A stretch of DNA of 64,000 nt from Devosia neptuniae (GTDB lineage: Bacteria; Pseudomonadota; Alphaproteobacteria; Rhizobiales; Devosiaceae). This document shows, piece after piece, positions 1 to 9,399 of the stretch (the first letter of the stretch is position 1; each line of letters begins with the position of its first letter). Made by a program: the position numbers and the translations under genes. The notes beneath the pieces were generated by a model, which saw only the letters and a list, made by a program, of their open reading frames with translations, made no database searches and was not told the origin of the DNA. The stretch covers positions 3,220,501-3,284,500 of the forward strand of contig NZ_CP104965.1 in NCBI RefSeq assembly GCF_025452235.1, read 5' to 3'.

Positions 1-1020
1 GGGCTGGCGATCATCTATCTGTTCCCACGGCTGACGCGGGCCGTGCCGTCGCCGCTGGTGTGCATCGTGGTGTTGACGGCTCTGGCGTGGTTCTCGGGCA
101 TGAACCTGCACACGGTCGGCGATATGGGCGAGCTGCCGCGGGCTTTGCCTCAGTTGTTGATTCCGCAAGTGCCGCTAAACCTCGACACACTCATCATCAT
201 TTTGCCCTACGCCATTGGCGTCGCGGCGGTGGGGTTGCTTGAATCGTTGATGACCGCGCAGATCATCGACGAAGCGACCGACACCGGCAGCAATAAGCGG
301 CTGGAATGCGTCGGGCAGGGCGTGGCCAATTTTGCCTCGGCATTTTTCGGTGGCATGGCCGGCTGCGCCATGATCGGCCAATCGGGCATCAATGTGCGCT
401 CGGGCGGGCGAGGGCGGCTCTCCACTTTCCTCGCCGGAGCATACCTATTGGTGCTGATGGTGCTGCTGGGCGATCTGCTGCGCATCATTCCGATGCCGGC
501 GCTGGTGGCCATCATGATCATGGTGTCGATCGGCACCTTCGACTGGCGCTCGATCCGCAATTTGAAAGATCATCCGCGCAGCTCGTCCTTCGTGATGCTG
601 GCCACTGTGGCCTTTGTCGTGGGCACGCATAACCTGGCCATTGGCGTGTTGGTCGGCGTGCTGCTGTCGGGCGTGTTCTTCGCCTGGAAGATCGCACAGA
701 TATTCGCCGTGCGCCCGGAGCTGTCCGACGACGGCGCCACGCGCGTCTATCATGTCAGCGGCCAGCTGTTTTTCGCCTCGGCCGATCAGTTCATGGCTGC
801 GTTCGATTTCAAGGAGAAAGTGACGCGCGTCATCATCGACCTGGCCCATGCCCATATCTGGGATGTTTCCAGCGTCGCCAGCATCGACAAGGCGGTGCTG
901 AAATTCCGCAAGGCCGGCGTTGATGTGCAATTGCGCGGACTGAATCGGGCCAGCGCGACCATCGTCGACAATCTGGGTACCCATCAGCGCAATGACGCCG
1001 AGATCGTCATCGGGCACTAG
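1..1020 (+). CDS. SulP-family anion transporter, C-terminal part (5' end outside window)
   Basis: The reading frame is open from base 1, so the gene starts upstream and only its last 339 codons are present. The visible part has several hydrophobic membrane segments, including a glycine-rich stretch around FFGGMAGCAMIGQSGIN that is typical of the SulP core. It ends with a soluble domain of about 100 residues (from roughly base 720) that looks like a STAS domain (VSGQLFFASADQF, then VIIDLAHAHIWD). SulP proteins move sulfate, bicarbonate or dicarboxylates across the inner membrane. The substrate cannot be read from this fragment. No gene follows on the same strand until the LexA-type promoter at 1152. 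Confidence 0.88.
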   Translation, partial: GLAIIYLFPRLTRAVPSPLVCIVVLTALAWFSGMNLHTVGDMGELPRALPQLLIPQVPLNLDTLIIILPYAIGVAAVGLLESLMTAQIIDEATDTGSNKRLECVGQGVANFASAFFGGMAGCAMIGQSGINVRSGGRGRLSTFLAGAYLLVLMVLLGDLLRIIPMPALVAIMIMVSIGTFDWRSIRNLKDHPRSSSFVMLATVAFVVGTHNLAIGVLVGVLLSGVFFAWKIAQIFAVRPELSDDGATRVYHVSGQLFFASADQFMAAFDFKEKVTRVIIDLAHAHIWDVSSVASIDKAVLKFRKAGVDVQLRGLNRASATIVDNLGTHQRNDAEIVIGH

Positions 1021-1151
1021 CTTGGGGCAGCATGCTCATCACGCCGCCGGCTGACAACGCTGGCGGTCTCAAGGTGAACAGTCCGGCAACCTTTCCTAAT
1101 GATTTGCTAACCAAATGTGCTCAATCCCCGCTGTTCCCGCTCCTCCCCCAC

Positions 1152-1183
1152 TGGACAAGAACAAACGATGAACTTATAAGAAC
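1152..1183 (+). promoter_or_regulatory. Sigma70-like promoter with LexA (SOS) box in its spacer
   Basis: TGGACA at 1152-1157 and TATAAG at 1175-1180 are separated by exactly 17 bases, and each matches the sigma70 consensus at five of six positions. Inside the spacer lies GAAC (1159-1162), seven bases, GAAC (1170-1173). This is the direct-repeat LexA box known for alphaproteobacteria (GTTC-N7-GTTC on the other strand). A third GAAC occurs at 1180-1183. LexA bound here would block the promoter, so the genes downstream (the 32-residue peptide and possibly dnaE) are predicted to be induced by DNA damage. Confidence 0.75.
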
Positions 1184-1207
1184 ATTATAGCAACACGGGA
1201 GATGCAG

Positions 1208-1306
1208 ATGCTCACTTTCATCAAGGACTTCGCCGCATTCGTCACGCTCGGGGCCTTCACCATCGGCTCGCTAACCTGGATGGATATGCTGACCCGACTC
1301 GTGTGA
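1208..1306 (+). CDS. Small SOS-controlled membrane peptide, SidA-like candidate (32 aa)
   Basis: A 33-codon frame opens at the second of two close ATGs. GGGAG at 1197-1201 is six bases from the ATG at 1208 but touches the ATG at 1202, so 1208 is chosen. The product starts MLTFIKDFAAFVTL and continues with a hydrophobic stretch ending near Trp-Met-Asp, so it is one probable transmembrane helix with a short charged N-terminus. It is the first frame after the LexA-type promoter and lies 79 bases before dnaE. Caulobacter SidA is an SOS-induced inner-membrane peptide of about this size that blocks division by acting on the FtsW/FtsN machinery. Size, topology and control fit that role, but homology is not shown. 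Confidence 0.62.
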   Translation: MLTFIKDFAAFVTLGAFTIGSLTWMDMLTRLV

Positions 1307-1385
1307 CCTTCCCCTGTGGATTGCGGCGCCAAATGGTTTCGCCGTCCGCCATGGCCTGTCACAAAGGCAGGCTAGGAGAGCATTC

Positions 1386-4300
1386 ATGAGCGGCCCTGGC
1401 TTCATCCACCTGCACGTCCATTCTGCCTATTCGCTGCTGGAAGGCGCGTTGCAGCTGGACACGATTCTCAAGCTGGCCAAGGCGGACCATCAGCCCGCTT
1501 TGGGCATTTCTGATACCAGTAACCTGTTCGGGGCGCTGGAATTTTCAGAAAAGGCCAGCAGCAAGGGCATTCAGCCGCTGATCGGGGTGGAGCTGCCGAT
1601 CGACTTTGCCGCCAGTGAGGAGCGGGTCAGCGAACGCGGCCACGTCGCCTGGTCAGGCAAGTCCAGCGTCGTGCTGATGGCGCAGACCGAATTGGGCTTT
1701 GAAAATCTCTCCCGCCTGGTGTCGCGCGCCTATCTCGATGGCGAAGGCGGCGCGGCCACGGCGCGGCTCGATTGGCTGAGTCGGGAAGGCCTGGAAGGCC
1801 TGATCTGCCTCAGCGGCGGGCCCGAAGGGGCCATCGACATGGCCTTCGCCCAGGGGCAGGACGCCAATGCCACCCGCCGGCTGGACCGGCTGGCGGATTT
1901 GTTCGGCGATCGATTCTATATCGAATTGCAGCGCCACGGCCGCCCACAAGAGGCCGCCGTCGAGCCGCGGCTGGTGGATTACGCCTATCGCAAGGGTATT
2001 CCGCTGGTAGCGACCAATGAGCCCTTCTTCAAATCGGTCGCCGAGGCCGAGGCACACGATGCCTTGCTGGCCATTGCCGGCGGCACGGTGATTGCCCAGA
2101 CCGAGCGGCGCAAGCTCAACGATCAGTATTATTTCAAGACGCGGGCCGAGATGGTCGCGCTGTTCTCGGACTTGCCCGAGACGCTGGATTCGACTGTCGA
2201 GATCGCACAGCGTATTTCCTACCGGCCGCTCAAGCGCAAGCCGATCCTGCCCAAATTCGCGGCCGCTCCTGATCTGAGCGAGGACGAGGCCGTGGCCGCC
2301 GAGGCGCAGGCCTTGCGCGAAATGGCGGTAAGCGGATTGGAGAACCGGTTCAAGACCGGGGTGATCGATCCGACCAAGACCGAACAGGAATATCGCGACC
2401 GGCTGGAGTTCGAACTCAACATCATCCAGTCGATGAAGTTTCCGGGCTACTTCCTTATCGTGGCTGATTTTATCCGCTGGGCAAAATCGCAGGGCATTCC
2501 GGTGGGGCCGGGCCGCGGCTCGGGTGCGGGCTCGCTGGTGGCCTATGCAACCACCATCACGGACCTCGATCCGCTGCGCTACAACCTGCTGTTCGAACGC
2601 TTCCTCAATCCGGAACGCGTGTCGATGCCGGACTTTGATATCGACTTCTGCCAGGACCGCCGCGAAGAGGTGATCCGCTATGTGCAGAGCAAATACGGCT
2701 TCGAACAGGTATCGCAGATCATCACCTTCGGAACGCTGCAGGCCCGCGCCGTGCTGCGCGACGTCGGGCGCGTGCTGCAAATGCCCTATGGGCAGGTGGA
2801 CCGGCTGTGCAAGCTGGTGCCGGCCAATCCGACCGATCCGTGGTCGATCGAGCGGACGATGAATGAGGAACCCCAGTTCCGCCGCATGGTCGAGGATGAC
2901 GAGACCGTGGGCGAATTGGTGGCCATCGCCAAGAATCTGGAAGGCCTGTACCGGCACGCTTCGACCCATGCCGCCGGCATCATCATCGGCGACCGGCCGT
3001 TGCAGGATCTGGCGCCGCTCTACCGCGATCCGCGCTCGGATATGCCGGTCTGCCAATACAATATGAAGTGGAGCGAGGCGGCCGGGCTGGTTAAGTTCGA
3101 CTTCCTCGGCCTCAAGACGCTGACCACGATCCAATATGCCGTCAACATGGTCAACCAGGATGGCGGCAGCTTCCGGATCGAGGATATCTCGATCGATGAC
3201 GTGCCGACCTACAAGCTCTACCAGAGCGGGGACACGTTCGGCGTCTTCCAGGTGGAAGGCGGCGGCATGCGGCGCGCGCTGGTCGATATGAAACCTGACC
3301 GCTTCGAGGATATCATCGCTCTGGTGGCGCTGTACCGCCCCGGTCCGATGGACAATATTCCCCTGTTCTGCGCCCGTAAGCGCGGCGATGAGGAAATCGA
3401 ATATCCCCATGACGCGCTGAAATCGGTGCTCGACGAGACCTATGGCATCATCGTTTACCAGGAGCAGGTGATGCAGATCGCCCAGCTGCTCTCGGGCTAT
3501 TCGCTGGGCGAAGCCGATATGTTGCGCCGCGCCATGGGCAAGAAGATCAAGGCCGAAATGGATGCGCAGCGCGAGCGTTTCCGCGATGGCGCGGTCAAGT
3601 TCGGGCTGACCAAGAATCTGGCCGATACCATCTTCGACCTACTCGCCAAGTTCGCCAATTACGGCTTCAACAAAAGCCACGCGGCGACCTATGCGCTGGT
3701 GAGCTACCAGACTGCCTATCTCAAGGCGCATCATCCGCATGAATTCTTCGCGGCCTCGATGACGCTCGATATGGGCAATACCGACAAGCTTTCCGAATTC
3801 CGCCGCGAGGCGGGCAAGAAGGGCATCGAGATCGTGCCGCCTTGCGTCAACAAGTCGGAAGTCCTGTTTTCGGTCAAGGACAAGAAGGTTCTCTACGGGC
3901 TGTGCGCCGTCAAGGGCGTGGGCCGGCAGGTAGCCGAACATATTGTTGAAGTACGGGGCGATAAGCCATTCAAGGATCTGGGTGATTTCGCCCGGCGCGT
4001 TGATCCGCGCATGATGAACAAGCGCACGCTGGAAACGCTGGTCAGCGCTGGTGCATTCGATGAATTGGCGCCGCGGCGCGAGCTGGCTTTTGCCGCCATC
4101 GAAACGGTGATCGGCACGGCCCAGGCCTTGGCGAGCGAGCGCAATGAGGGGCAGTGGAACATGTTCGACACCGGTGAGCCGGAGCCGTTCAAGCTGCCGG
4201 CCGGGGTGCCGGCCTGGACCACGACCGAGCGCGCCGATCGCGAATTGGCGGCGATCGGGTTCCACCTGTCGGCGCATCCGCTGGATGCCTATTCGGACCT

Positions 4301-4841
4301 GTTCGAGCGCATGCGCGTGCAGCGCTGGAGCGATTTCGAGCGGGCGGTCAAGGATGGCGCGTCGGCCGGCCGACTAGCCGGGACCATTGCCTCGCGACAG
4401 GACAGGCGCACGCGCAAGGGCACGCCGATGATGATCCTGACGCTGTCAGATCAAAGCGGCAGCTACGAATGCATCGCCTTTTCCGAGCAGATCAATGAAT
4501 TCGGCAGTCTCTTGCAGCCCGGCAAATCGGTGATCCTGATGGTCGGCGCGGATGAGCGCGCCGAAGGGATCAGCGTGCGCCTGCTCTCGGCCGAAGCGAT
4601 TGACGGCATTGCCGAAAAAGTCGACCGGCGGCTGACGGTGTTTGCGGCGGATGCCAAGGCACTGGGTTCGATCAGCAGCCAGCTCAAGCGCGGCGGGGAG
4701 GGCTCGGTCAATTTCGTGGTGATCCGCGATGGCGGCGCGCGCGAATACGAGATCGAGCTGCCGGGCAGTTACCGGCTGACGGCCGAAGTGGCCGGCGGCA
4801 TCAAGGCGCTTGATGGCGTAACGGATGTGCGGTTCCACTGA
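1386..4841 (+). CDS. dnaE: DNA polymerase III subunit alpha (replicative DnaE)
   Basis: The catalytic subunit of the replicative polymerase, 1151 residues, the usual size for alphaproteobacterial DnaE1. The N-terminal PHP domain opens with FIHLHVHSAYSLLEG. The palm carries the catalytic aspartates in PDFDIDF (D416, D418, D420), preceded by the GPGRGSGAGSLV motif. A helix-hairpin-helix region and an OB-fold domain occupy the C-terminal third. The start follows an AGGAGAG site. Length and N-terminus separate it from the error-prone DnaE2/ImuC. It may be read from the SOS promoter at 1152 through the small peptide gene, since no clear terminator lies between. A VOC gene overlaps its stop by one base. 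Confidence 0.96.
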   Translation: MSGPGFIHLHVHSAYSLLEGALQLDTILKLAKADHQPALGISDTSNLFGALEFSEKASSKGIQPLIGVELPIDFAASEERVSERGHVAWSGKSSVVLMAQTELGFENLSRLVSRAYLDGEGGAATARLDWLSREGLEGLICLSGGPEGAIDMAFAQGQDANATRRLDRLADLFGDRFYIELQRHGRPQEAAVEPRLVDYAYRKGIPLVATNEPFFKSVAEAEAHDALLAIAGGTVIAQTERRKLNDQYYFKTRAEMVALFSDLPETLDSTVEIAQRISYRPLKRKPILPKFAAAPDLSEDEAVAAEAQALREMAVSGLENRFKTGVIDPTKTEQEYRDRLEFELNIIQSMKFPGYFLIVADFIRWAKSQGIPVGPGRGSGAGSLVAYATTITDLDPLRYNLLFERFLNPERVSMPDFDIDFCQDRREEVIRYVQSKYGFEQVSQIITFGTLQARAVLRDVGRVLQMPYGQVDRLCKLVPANPTDPWSIERTMNEEPQFRRMVEDDETVGELVAIAKNLEGLYRHASTHAAGIIIGDRPLQDLAPLYRDPRSDMPVCQYNMKWSEAAGLVKFDFLGLKTLTTIQYAVNMVNQDGGSFRIEDISIDDVPTYKLYQSGDTFGVFQVEGGGMRRALVDMKPDRFEDIIALVALYRPGPMDNIPLFCARKRGDEEIEYPHDALKSVLDETYGIIVYQEQVMQIAQLLSGYSLGEADMLRRAMGKKIKAEMDAQRERFRDGAVKFGLTKNLADTIFDLLAKFANYGFNKSHAATYALVSYQTAYLKAHHPHEFFAASMTLDMGNTDKLSEFRREAGKKGIEIVPPCVNKSEVLFSVKDKKVLYGLCAVKGVGRQVAEHIVEVRGDKPFKDLGDFARRVDPRMMNKRTLETLVSAGAFDELAPRRELAFAAIETVIGTAQALASERNEGQWNMFDTGEPEPFKLPAGVPAWTTTERADRELAAIGFHLSAHPLDAYSDLFERMRVQRWSDFERAVKDGASAGRLAGTIASRQDRRTRKGTPMMILTLSDQSGSYECIAFSEQINEFGSLLQPGKSVILMVGADERAEGISVRLLSAEAIDGIAEKVDRRLTVFAADAKALGSISSQLKRGGEGSVNFVVIRDGGAREYEIELPGSYRLTAEVAGGIKALDGVTDVRFH

Positions 4842-5209
4842 TGCTCGGGCACGTCTCGCTCGGTGTGCGTGACCTGACCAAAGCCGCCTTGTTCTACGAC
4901 GCCGTGCTCACCGCACTGGGATATGTGCGGCTTTGGACGGGCGAGGGCGGCCTAGGCTATGGCAGTGCCGGTGGCGGGGAGAGGCTCAACATCTTCGAGC
5001 GCGCCGGAGCAGCGTCACCCGGCGAGGGATTTCATCTGGCTTTCGAGGCGTCCGATCGAGCCGCTGTGGATCGCTTCCACGCTGCAGCTTTGGCGCATGG
5101 CGGCACGGACGCCGGCGCACCAGGCCTGCGGCCCCACTACGGTGCGCATTATTATGCGGCCTTCGTTGTCGATCCGGAAGGGCACCGGCTTGAGGCGGTG
5201 TATCAATAG
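4841..5209 (+). CDS. VOC (glyoxalase/bleomycin-resistance fold) family protein
   Basis: A 122-residue protein of the vicinal-oxygen-chelate fold. It begins MLGHVSLGVRDLTKAALFYD, the usual first strand and helix of the family, and ends VVDPEGHRLEAVYQ, the usual metal-ligand region of the second half. The ATG overlaps the dnaE stop as TGATG, so the two are probably translationally coupled. Members are glyoxalases, dioxygenases, lyases or drug-binding proteins. The exact substrate cannot be told from the sequence. It ends six bases before the convergent MFS gene. Confidence 0.85.
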   Translation: MLGHVSLGVRDLTKAALFYDAVLTALGYVRLWTGEGGLGYGSAGGGERLNIFERAGAASPGEGFHLAFEASDRAAVDRFHAAALAHGGTDAGAPGLRPHYGAHYYAAFVVDPEGHRLEAVYQ

Positions 5210-5215
5210 GCAGGA

Positions 5216-6478
5216 TCAAGCTACTTTGACCTGCGTTGCGCCCAAGTCGGGCCGGAAGCTGCTGCCCCAGGCGCCGACCAGCGCAATGAGTGTGCCGGAG
5301 GCCAGGATTGTCGGCGCGGCGCCCAGGCCACCGAAGAGGAAGGGCGACACAGCAGAACCCAGCATCATAGCGGCGGCGCTGAGGGCCGCCCGGAAGCGGA
5401 TCAGGCTGCTCAGATCGGGGCGGTTCAGCCCGGTCTGAAATAGGGTCATCATGGGGATGAAGAACATGGGCCCGCCCAGGCCGGCGGCAAAGCAGGCCAG
5501 CAGCATTGCGGGCAGGGCGAGGAATGGCGGCAGAATCCATAGCAGGATCGGGATCAAGGCCAAGCCGGTTCCCAGGATAAGATAGCCGGTGAACATGAAG
5601 CGGCCAACGCGCTTTGGCCGCGCGCCTGCTACGAGCAGATTGGCGGTGAAATCGCCGGCTCCATATGCGCCGGCCAAGGCGGCCAGGGCGCCGATGCCGG
5701 TCAGTGGCAGGCTCGCCACTTCGGTACTGGCCGCGAGGAAGGGCAGGCCGAGCCCGACCGCGATGAACCAGGCGGCCAGCACGATGGTGTTTGCGGCAAG
5801 CACGATGCGGACTTCCGGTTCCTTTTGCGCCACCATAAAGCCGCGCGCCAGCCGCTCCCCGATGGACGCGGTGTCTTTTGTGCGGGCGGGGGTGCCGATG
5901 GATTTGCCGACAAGCGCGATCCCGCAGGCGGAGACCAGAAAGCTGGCCGCGTTGATCGTCAGGAAATGCAGCATCGGCACGAAGGCGCTTAACGGGCCGG
6001 CGAGAAACGGTCCCAGCAATCGCGACAGGCGCGCGGTGGCGTCGAGCAGTGCGTTCACGCTTTGAATGCGCTCGCGGGTTTGGGCGATCAGCGGGACGCT
6101 TGAAAGCAGGGCTGGCTGGAACAGCGCGCCCAATGCGGCAAGGGCCATGGATGTGCCGATCAAGACTTCAAGGCTCAGGCCGATAGTGCTGGCAAAGACC
6201 AGGGGCACGAGCACGACGAGCGCCGCCAGCAGGTCGGTGGCGATCATGAGCGAACGGGGCGCGATCCGGTCGGCAAAGGCCGATGCGCCCAGGCTGACGA
6301 TCAGGGCAATGGCGAATTGAGCCGTTGCAACCCAGCTGGCATTCGCGCCGGCGATCTGGATGGCAAGCCAGACCATGGCGATCCGGTTCAGCTCATTGCC
6401 GATTCCCGAAAAGGCGAGCCCGGTCCACAGGGCGCCGATCTTGCGATCGCTGAGAAGATTGAGAAAGGGATGGGCCAT
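5216..6478 (-). CDS. MFS transporter (DHA3/enterobactin-exporter-like)
   Basis: A 420-residue membrane protein with about twelve hydrophobic segments. The open frame extends upstream of the chosen start, but the ATG at 6478 (MAHPFLNLLSDRKIGALW) follows a strong AGGAGG site and begins at the first family-like segment. The sequence resembles MFS_3 exporters such as the enterobactin or macrolide efflux group, which export small molecules by proton antiport. It is divergent from the sugar ABC operon, and the shared upstream region holds a palindromic operator-like site. The substrate is unknown. Confidence 0.82.
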   Translation of the reverse strand: MAHPFLNLLSDRKIGALWTGLAFSGIGNELNRIAMVWLAIQIAGANASWVATAQFAIALIVSLGASAFADRIAPRSLMIATDLLAALVVLVPLVFASTIGLSLEVLIGTSMALAALGALFQPALLSSVPLIAQTRERIQSVNALLDATARLSRLLGPFLAGPLSAFVPMLHFLTINAASFLVSACGIALVGKSIGTPARTKDTASIGERLARGFMVAQKEPEVRIVLAANTIVLAAWFIAVGLGLPFLAASTEVASLPLTGIGALAALAGAYGAGDFTANLLVAGARPKRVGRFMFTGYLILGTGLALIPILLWILPPFLALPAMLLACFAAGLGGPMFFIPMMTLFQTGLNRPDLSSLIRFRAALSAAAMMLGSAVSPFLFGGLGAAPTILASGTLIALVGAWGSSFRPDLGATQVKVA

Positions 6479-6603
6479 GCTGGCCTCCTGCCGGCTCGCG
6501 AACCCGCATGATGTCAGAGCGGCGCTCGATGAGAAGTGCGGAAGGCGGTACTTGCGTTCGGTTGGGCTTTGTCCCGATGCGCAGCAGCTCAATTCACAAG
6601 TCT

Positions 6604-6638
6604 CCTGAAATATAATTCAGGCGATGAATTATATTGAC
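6604..6638. promoter_or_regulatory. Paired palindromic operator-like sites in divergent promoter region
   Basis: CCTGAA (6604-6609), six A/T bases, TTCAGG (6616-6621) form a perfect inverted repeat in an AT-rich patch. Eighteen bases on, TGAATTATATTGAC (6625-6638) repeats the reverse complement of its core at 11 of 14 positions. TTGACA at 6634-6639 could serve as a -35 element toward the sugar operon. The position between the MFS exporter and the ABC operon suggests a repressor or activator site. The regulator is unknown; the SorC protein at 10408 is one candidate. Confidence 0.45.
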
Positions 6639-6771
6639 ATCGACTCACTCTGCGGACAATTGTGGGCCCGCTGCGGTTCGGAGGAGGATCGCGGTTTCAC
6701 AAAATCCATGCCCCACCGGCATTGCCGGCAAGGGAGATGCATTGCGACGGCTTCGGCCGGAGGGAGGAATC

Positions 6772-7803
6772 TTGCGCAAAATTCTGAGCACGCTGGCAAC
6801 GGCGTTCGTCACCACGGCTTTGCTTGGCTCTGGCCATGCTGCGGCCCAGACCGAGAACCCGTTCAAATGCCAGCCGGGCGAAAAATACGTCATGAACGTC
6901 ATGGTCTCGGGCGTCGAATACTGGTTCCCGGTCTATGAAATGTTCAAGCAGGCCGGCCAGCAATTCGGCTGTGAGACCGCCTATACCGGCACGCCCGAAT
7001 ATGACGTGACCAAGCAGATCGCCAGCTTCGATCAGGCCTTGGCGCAGAACCCGGCCGGCATTCTGGTGCATCCGATGAATTCGGACCCATTTGTCGAGCC
7101 GATCAATCGCGCTGTCGATCAGGGCGTGGCTGTGGTGACCTTCGCGGCGGACTCGCCCAATTCCAAGCGAACCTCCTTCATCACTTCGGACAATCTAGCT
7201 GAAGGCACCTATGCGGCCGATGCCGTGGCCGAGGCCATGGACGGCAAGGGCGAATATGCCGTGCTCGAAAACCCGGGCCAGGACAATCATGACAAGCGCG
7301 TCGCCGCCTTCATCGCCCGCATGGAAGCCAAGTGGCCCGACATGAAACTGGTCGGCCGCGCGGCCTCCAACCAGGACCCAGCCAAGGCGTACCAGGCCGT
7401 GCTGAGCCTGATCCAGGCCAATCCCGATCTGGGCGCGGTGTTCATGCCCGAGGCCAATTCAGCCATCGGCGCAGCGCAGGCCAGCAAGGAAAACGGCGGT
7501 AAGGTTCGCGTCATGCTGGCCGACGTCAACGAGAACATTCTCGACATGATCAAGGCCGGCGACATTTTCGGCTCGGTCAATCCCAACCAGGGCATGCAGG
7601 GCTATATGGGCTTCATGCTGCTCTGGATGGCGGCCCATCCCGAGTTGATCGATCCGATGAACGATTATGCCCGTTCCGGCGACAATGCCATGGCGGTGCC
7701 CTTCGTCGACAACGGCTTCTCGATCGTCACTGCCGAGAATGCCGACGACTTTTATTGGGACGATTATCTCAAGCGTCGCGGCACCAAGGGCATCGAAGAG
7801 TAA
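6772..7803 (+). CDS. Sugar ABC transporter substrate-binding protein
   Basis: A periplasmic binding protein of the ribose/galactose (type I, Peripla_BP_4) family, 343 residues. The TTG at 6772 is chosen because GGAGG lies just upstream and the product then begins with a classical signal peptide (RKILSTLATAFVTTALL, cleavage after AAAQ). The open frame further upstream encodes nothing signal-like. Family signatures include the DQALAQNPAGILVHP segment and the later AVFMPEANSAIGA segment. First gene of an operon with the ATPase and permease. It probably delivers a sugar or polyol; the ligand is not identifiable. Confidence 0.88.
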   Translation: MRKILSTLATAFVTTALLGSGHAAAQTENPFKCQPGEKYVMNVMVSGVEYWFPVYEMFKQAGQQFGCETAYTGTPEYDVTKQIASFDQALAQNPAGILVHPMNSDPFVEPINRAVDQGVAVVTFAADSPNSKRTSFITSDNLAEGTYAADAVAEAMDGKGEYAVLENPGQDNHDKRVAAFIARMEAKWPDMKLVGRAASNQDPAKAYQAVLSLIQANPDLGAVFMPEANSAIGAAQASKENGGKVRVMLADVNENILDMIKAGDIFGSVNPNQGMQGYMGFMLLWMAAHPELIDPMNDYARSGDNAMAVPFVDNGFSIVTAENADDFYWDDYLKRRGTKGIEE

Positions 7804-7824
7804 GCCGCTAGCACCACGATTATC

Positions 7825-7848
7825 GCCGGAGAGCTACGGCCCTCCGGC
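7825..7848 (+). other. Intercistronic hairpin after the binding-protein gene
   Basis: GCCGGAG (7825-7831) and CTCCGGC (7842-7848) form a perfect seven-pair stem, followed by a second copy of CCCTCCGG. There is no T run, so it is not a typical terminator. Stem-loops in this position often stabilise the upstream mRNA so that more binding protein than ATPase is made. That role is inferred. Confidence 0.5.
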
Positions 7849-7881
7849 CCTCCGGCCCACCGAACCGATGAGACGAGACCC

Positions 7882-9399
7882 ATGAGTACCGATCCTGTGC
7901 TGCAAATGCGCGGCGTCTCCAAGCAGTTCGGCGCCATTCACGCATTGACGGAAGTCGATTTCTCGCTCGAACGCGGCGAGATTCACGCCCTCTGCGGTGA
8001 GAATGGCGCAGGCAAATCCACCTTGATGAATATTGCCGCCGGTATCCTGCAGCCCACATCAGGCGAAATCCTGCTTGATGGCGCGGTGACCACGATTTCT
8101 TCCCCGGCGACGGCGCAAAAGCTGGGCATCGGGCTGGTGCATCAGGAGATCGCGCTCTGCCAGGATGCAAGTGTGGCCGAGAATATCTTCATGGCGGCGA
8201 CCAATGCCCGCCGCTCGCCGCTGATGAATTACGCGACACTCAATCGCAATGCGCAAAAGGTCATGAACCTTTTGGCCCCCATCCCGGTGCGCCGGCGGGT
8301 GACGGAGCTATCGATCTCCAACCAGCAATTGGTGGAGATCGCCAAGGCGCTGACGCTGGATTGCCGGGTGCTGATCTTTGACGAGCCGACTGCCGCCCTC
8401 ACCGAAACCGAGACGCAGGCGCTGTTCCAGATCATTCGCGTGCTCAAGGCGCGCAGCATTTCGATCATCTATATTTCCCACCGCATGGCCGAGATTTTTG
8501 CGCTGTGCGACCGGGTCACCGTATTTCGCGACGGCAGGCATATGTCCACCGACAAGGTGAGCGACATGACGCCAGATCTGGTGGTGCGCCGCATGGTCGG
8601 TCGCGAGATTTCCCAGATCTATCCGCCCAAGCTGGAAGGCGAGCCGGGCAAGACGTTGCTCTCGGTCGAGGGGCTTTCCGACGGCGAACGCTTCGCCGAC
8701 ATTTCCTTCGACCTCAAGGCTGGTGAAATCCTCGGCCTCGGCGGGTTGATCGGCGCCGGCCGCACCGAGATTGCCCTGGGCCTTTGCGGCTTGCGCCCGG
8801 TGACATCAGGCAAGGTTGTGCTCAACGGCGAGCCGGTGAGCATCCGCGATTATCCCTCGGCGGTGCGCAAGGGGCTGGTCTATCTGTCGGAAGACCGCAA
8901 GGCGTCCGGCGTCTTCCTCGATATGTCGATCGCGGCCAATATTTCCGTGCTCGACCTCAAGCAGGTCACATCAGGCATCCTGCTCGATCGCAAGAAAGAG
9001 GCTGACCAGGCGCGCGCGCTGACCCAGAAAATGGGCGTCCGCATGGGCGGCATCGACGATGCCGTGTCATCACTATCCGGCGGCAACCAGCAGAAGGTCG
9101 CCATTGCCAAGCAGATGTCGGTCAATCCCAGGATCATCATCATGGATGAGCCGACGCGCGGCATTGACGTGGGCGCCAAGACCGAAATTCACAAGCTGCT
9201 GCGCGAATTGGCCAAGAGCGGTGTCGGCGTCATCGTCATCTCCTCCGAACTGCCCGAATTGATCGGGGTCTGCGACCGCGTAGTGGTCATCCGCGAGGGG
9301 CGCGTGGCTGGGGAATTATCTGGAGCCATGACTGAGGAAGCCGTGATCCGGCTGGCCTCGGGCGTAACGAATACAGGAGATTTGGCCCATGTCGCTTAA
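7882..9399 (+). CDS. Sugar ABC transporter ATP-binding protein (RbsA/LsrA type, two NBDs)
   Basis: A 505-residue protein with two fused nucleotide-binding domains, as in RbsA, MglA and LsrA. The N-terminal domain has a canonical Walker A ([12 protein letters not shown]) and Walker B ([10 protein letters not shown]). The C-terminal domain has the usual degenerate Walker A ([10 protein letters not shown]) but keeps the signature [15 protein letters not shown] and the Walker [13 protein letters not shown]. It sits on the cytoplasmic face and powers import with the permease, whose gene overlaps its last 11 bases. Confidence 0.93.
   Translation: MSTDPVLQMRGVSKQFGAIHALTEVDFSLERGEIHALCGENGAGKSTLMNIAAGILQPTSGEILLDGAVTTISSPATAQKLGIGLVHQEIALCQDASVAENIFMAATNARRSPLMNYATLNRNAQKVMNLLAPIPVRRRVTELSISNQQLVEIAKALTLDCRVLIFDEPTAALTETETQALFQIIRVLKARSISIIYISHRMAEIFALCDRVTVFRDGRHMSTDKVSDMTPDLVVRRMVGREISQIYPPKLEGEPGKTLLSVEGLSDGERFADISFDLKAGEILGLGGLIGAGRTEIALGLCGLRPVTSGKVVLNGEPVSIRDYPSAVRKGLVYLSEDRKASGVFLDMSIAANISVLDLKQVTSGILLDRKKEADQARALTQKMGVRMGGIDDAVSSLSGGNQQKVAIAKQMSVNPRIIIMDEPTRGIDVGAKTEIHKLLRELAKSGVGVIVISSELPELIGVCDRVVVIREGRVAGELSGAMTEEAVIRLASGVTNTGDLAHVA

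Noticed and set aside
1653..3410. 585-codon minus-strand frame inside dnaE
   Set aside because: Antisense shadow of a highly conserved gene; no ribosome site or motif.
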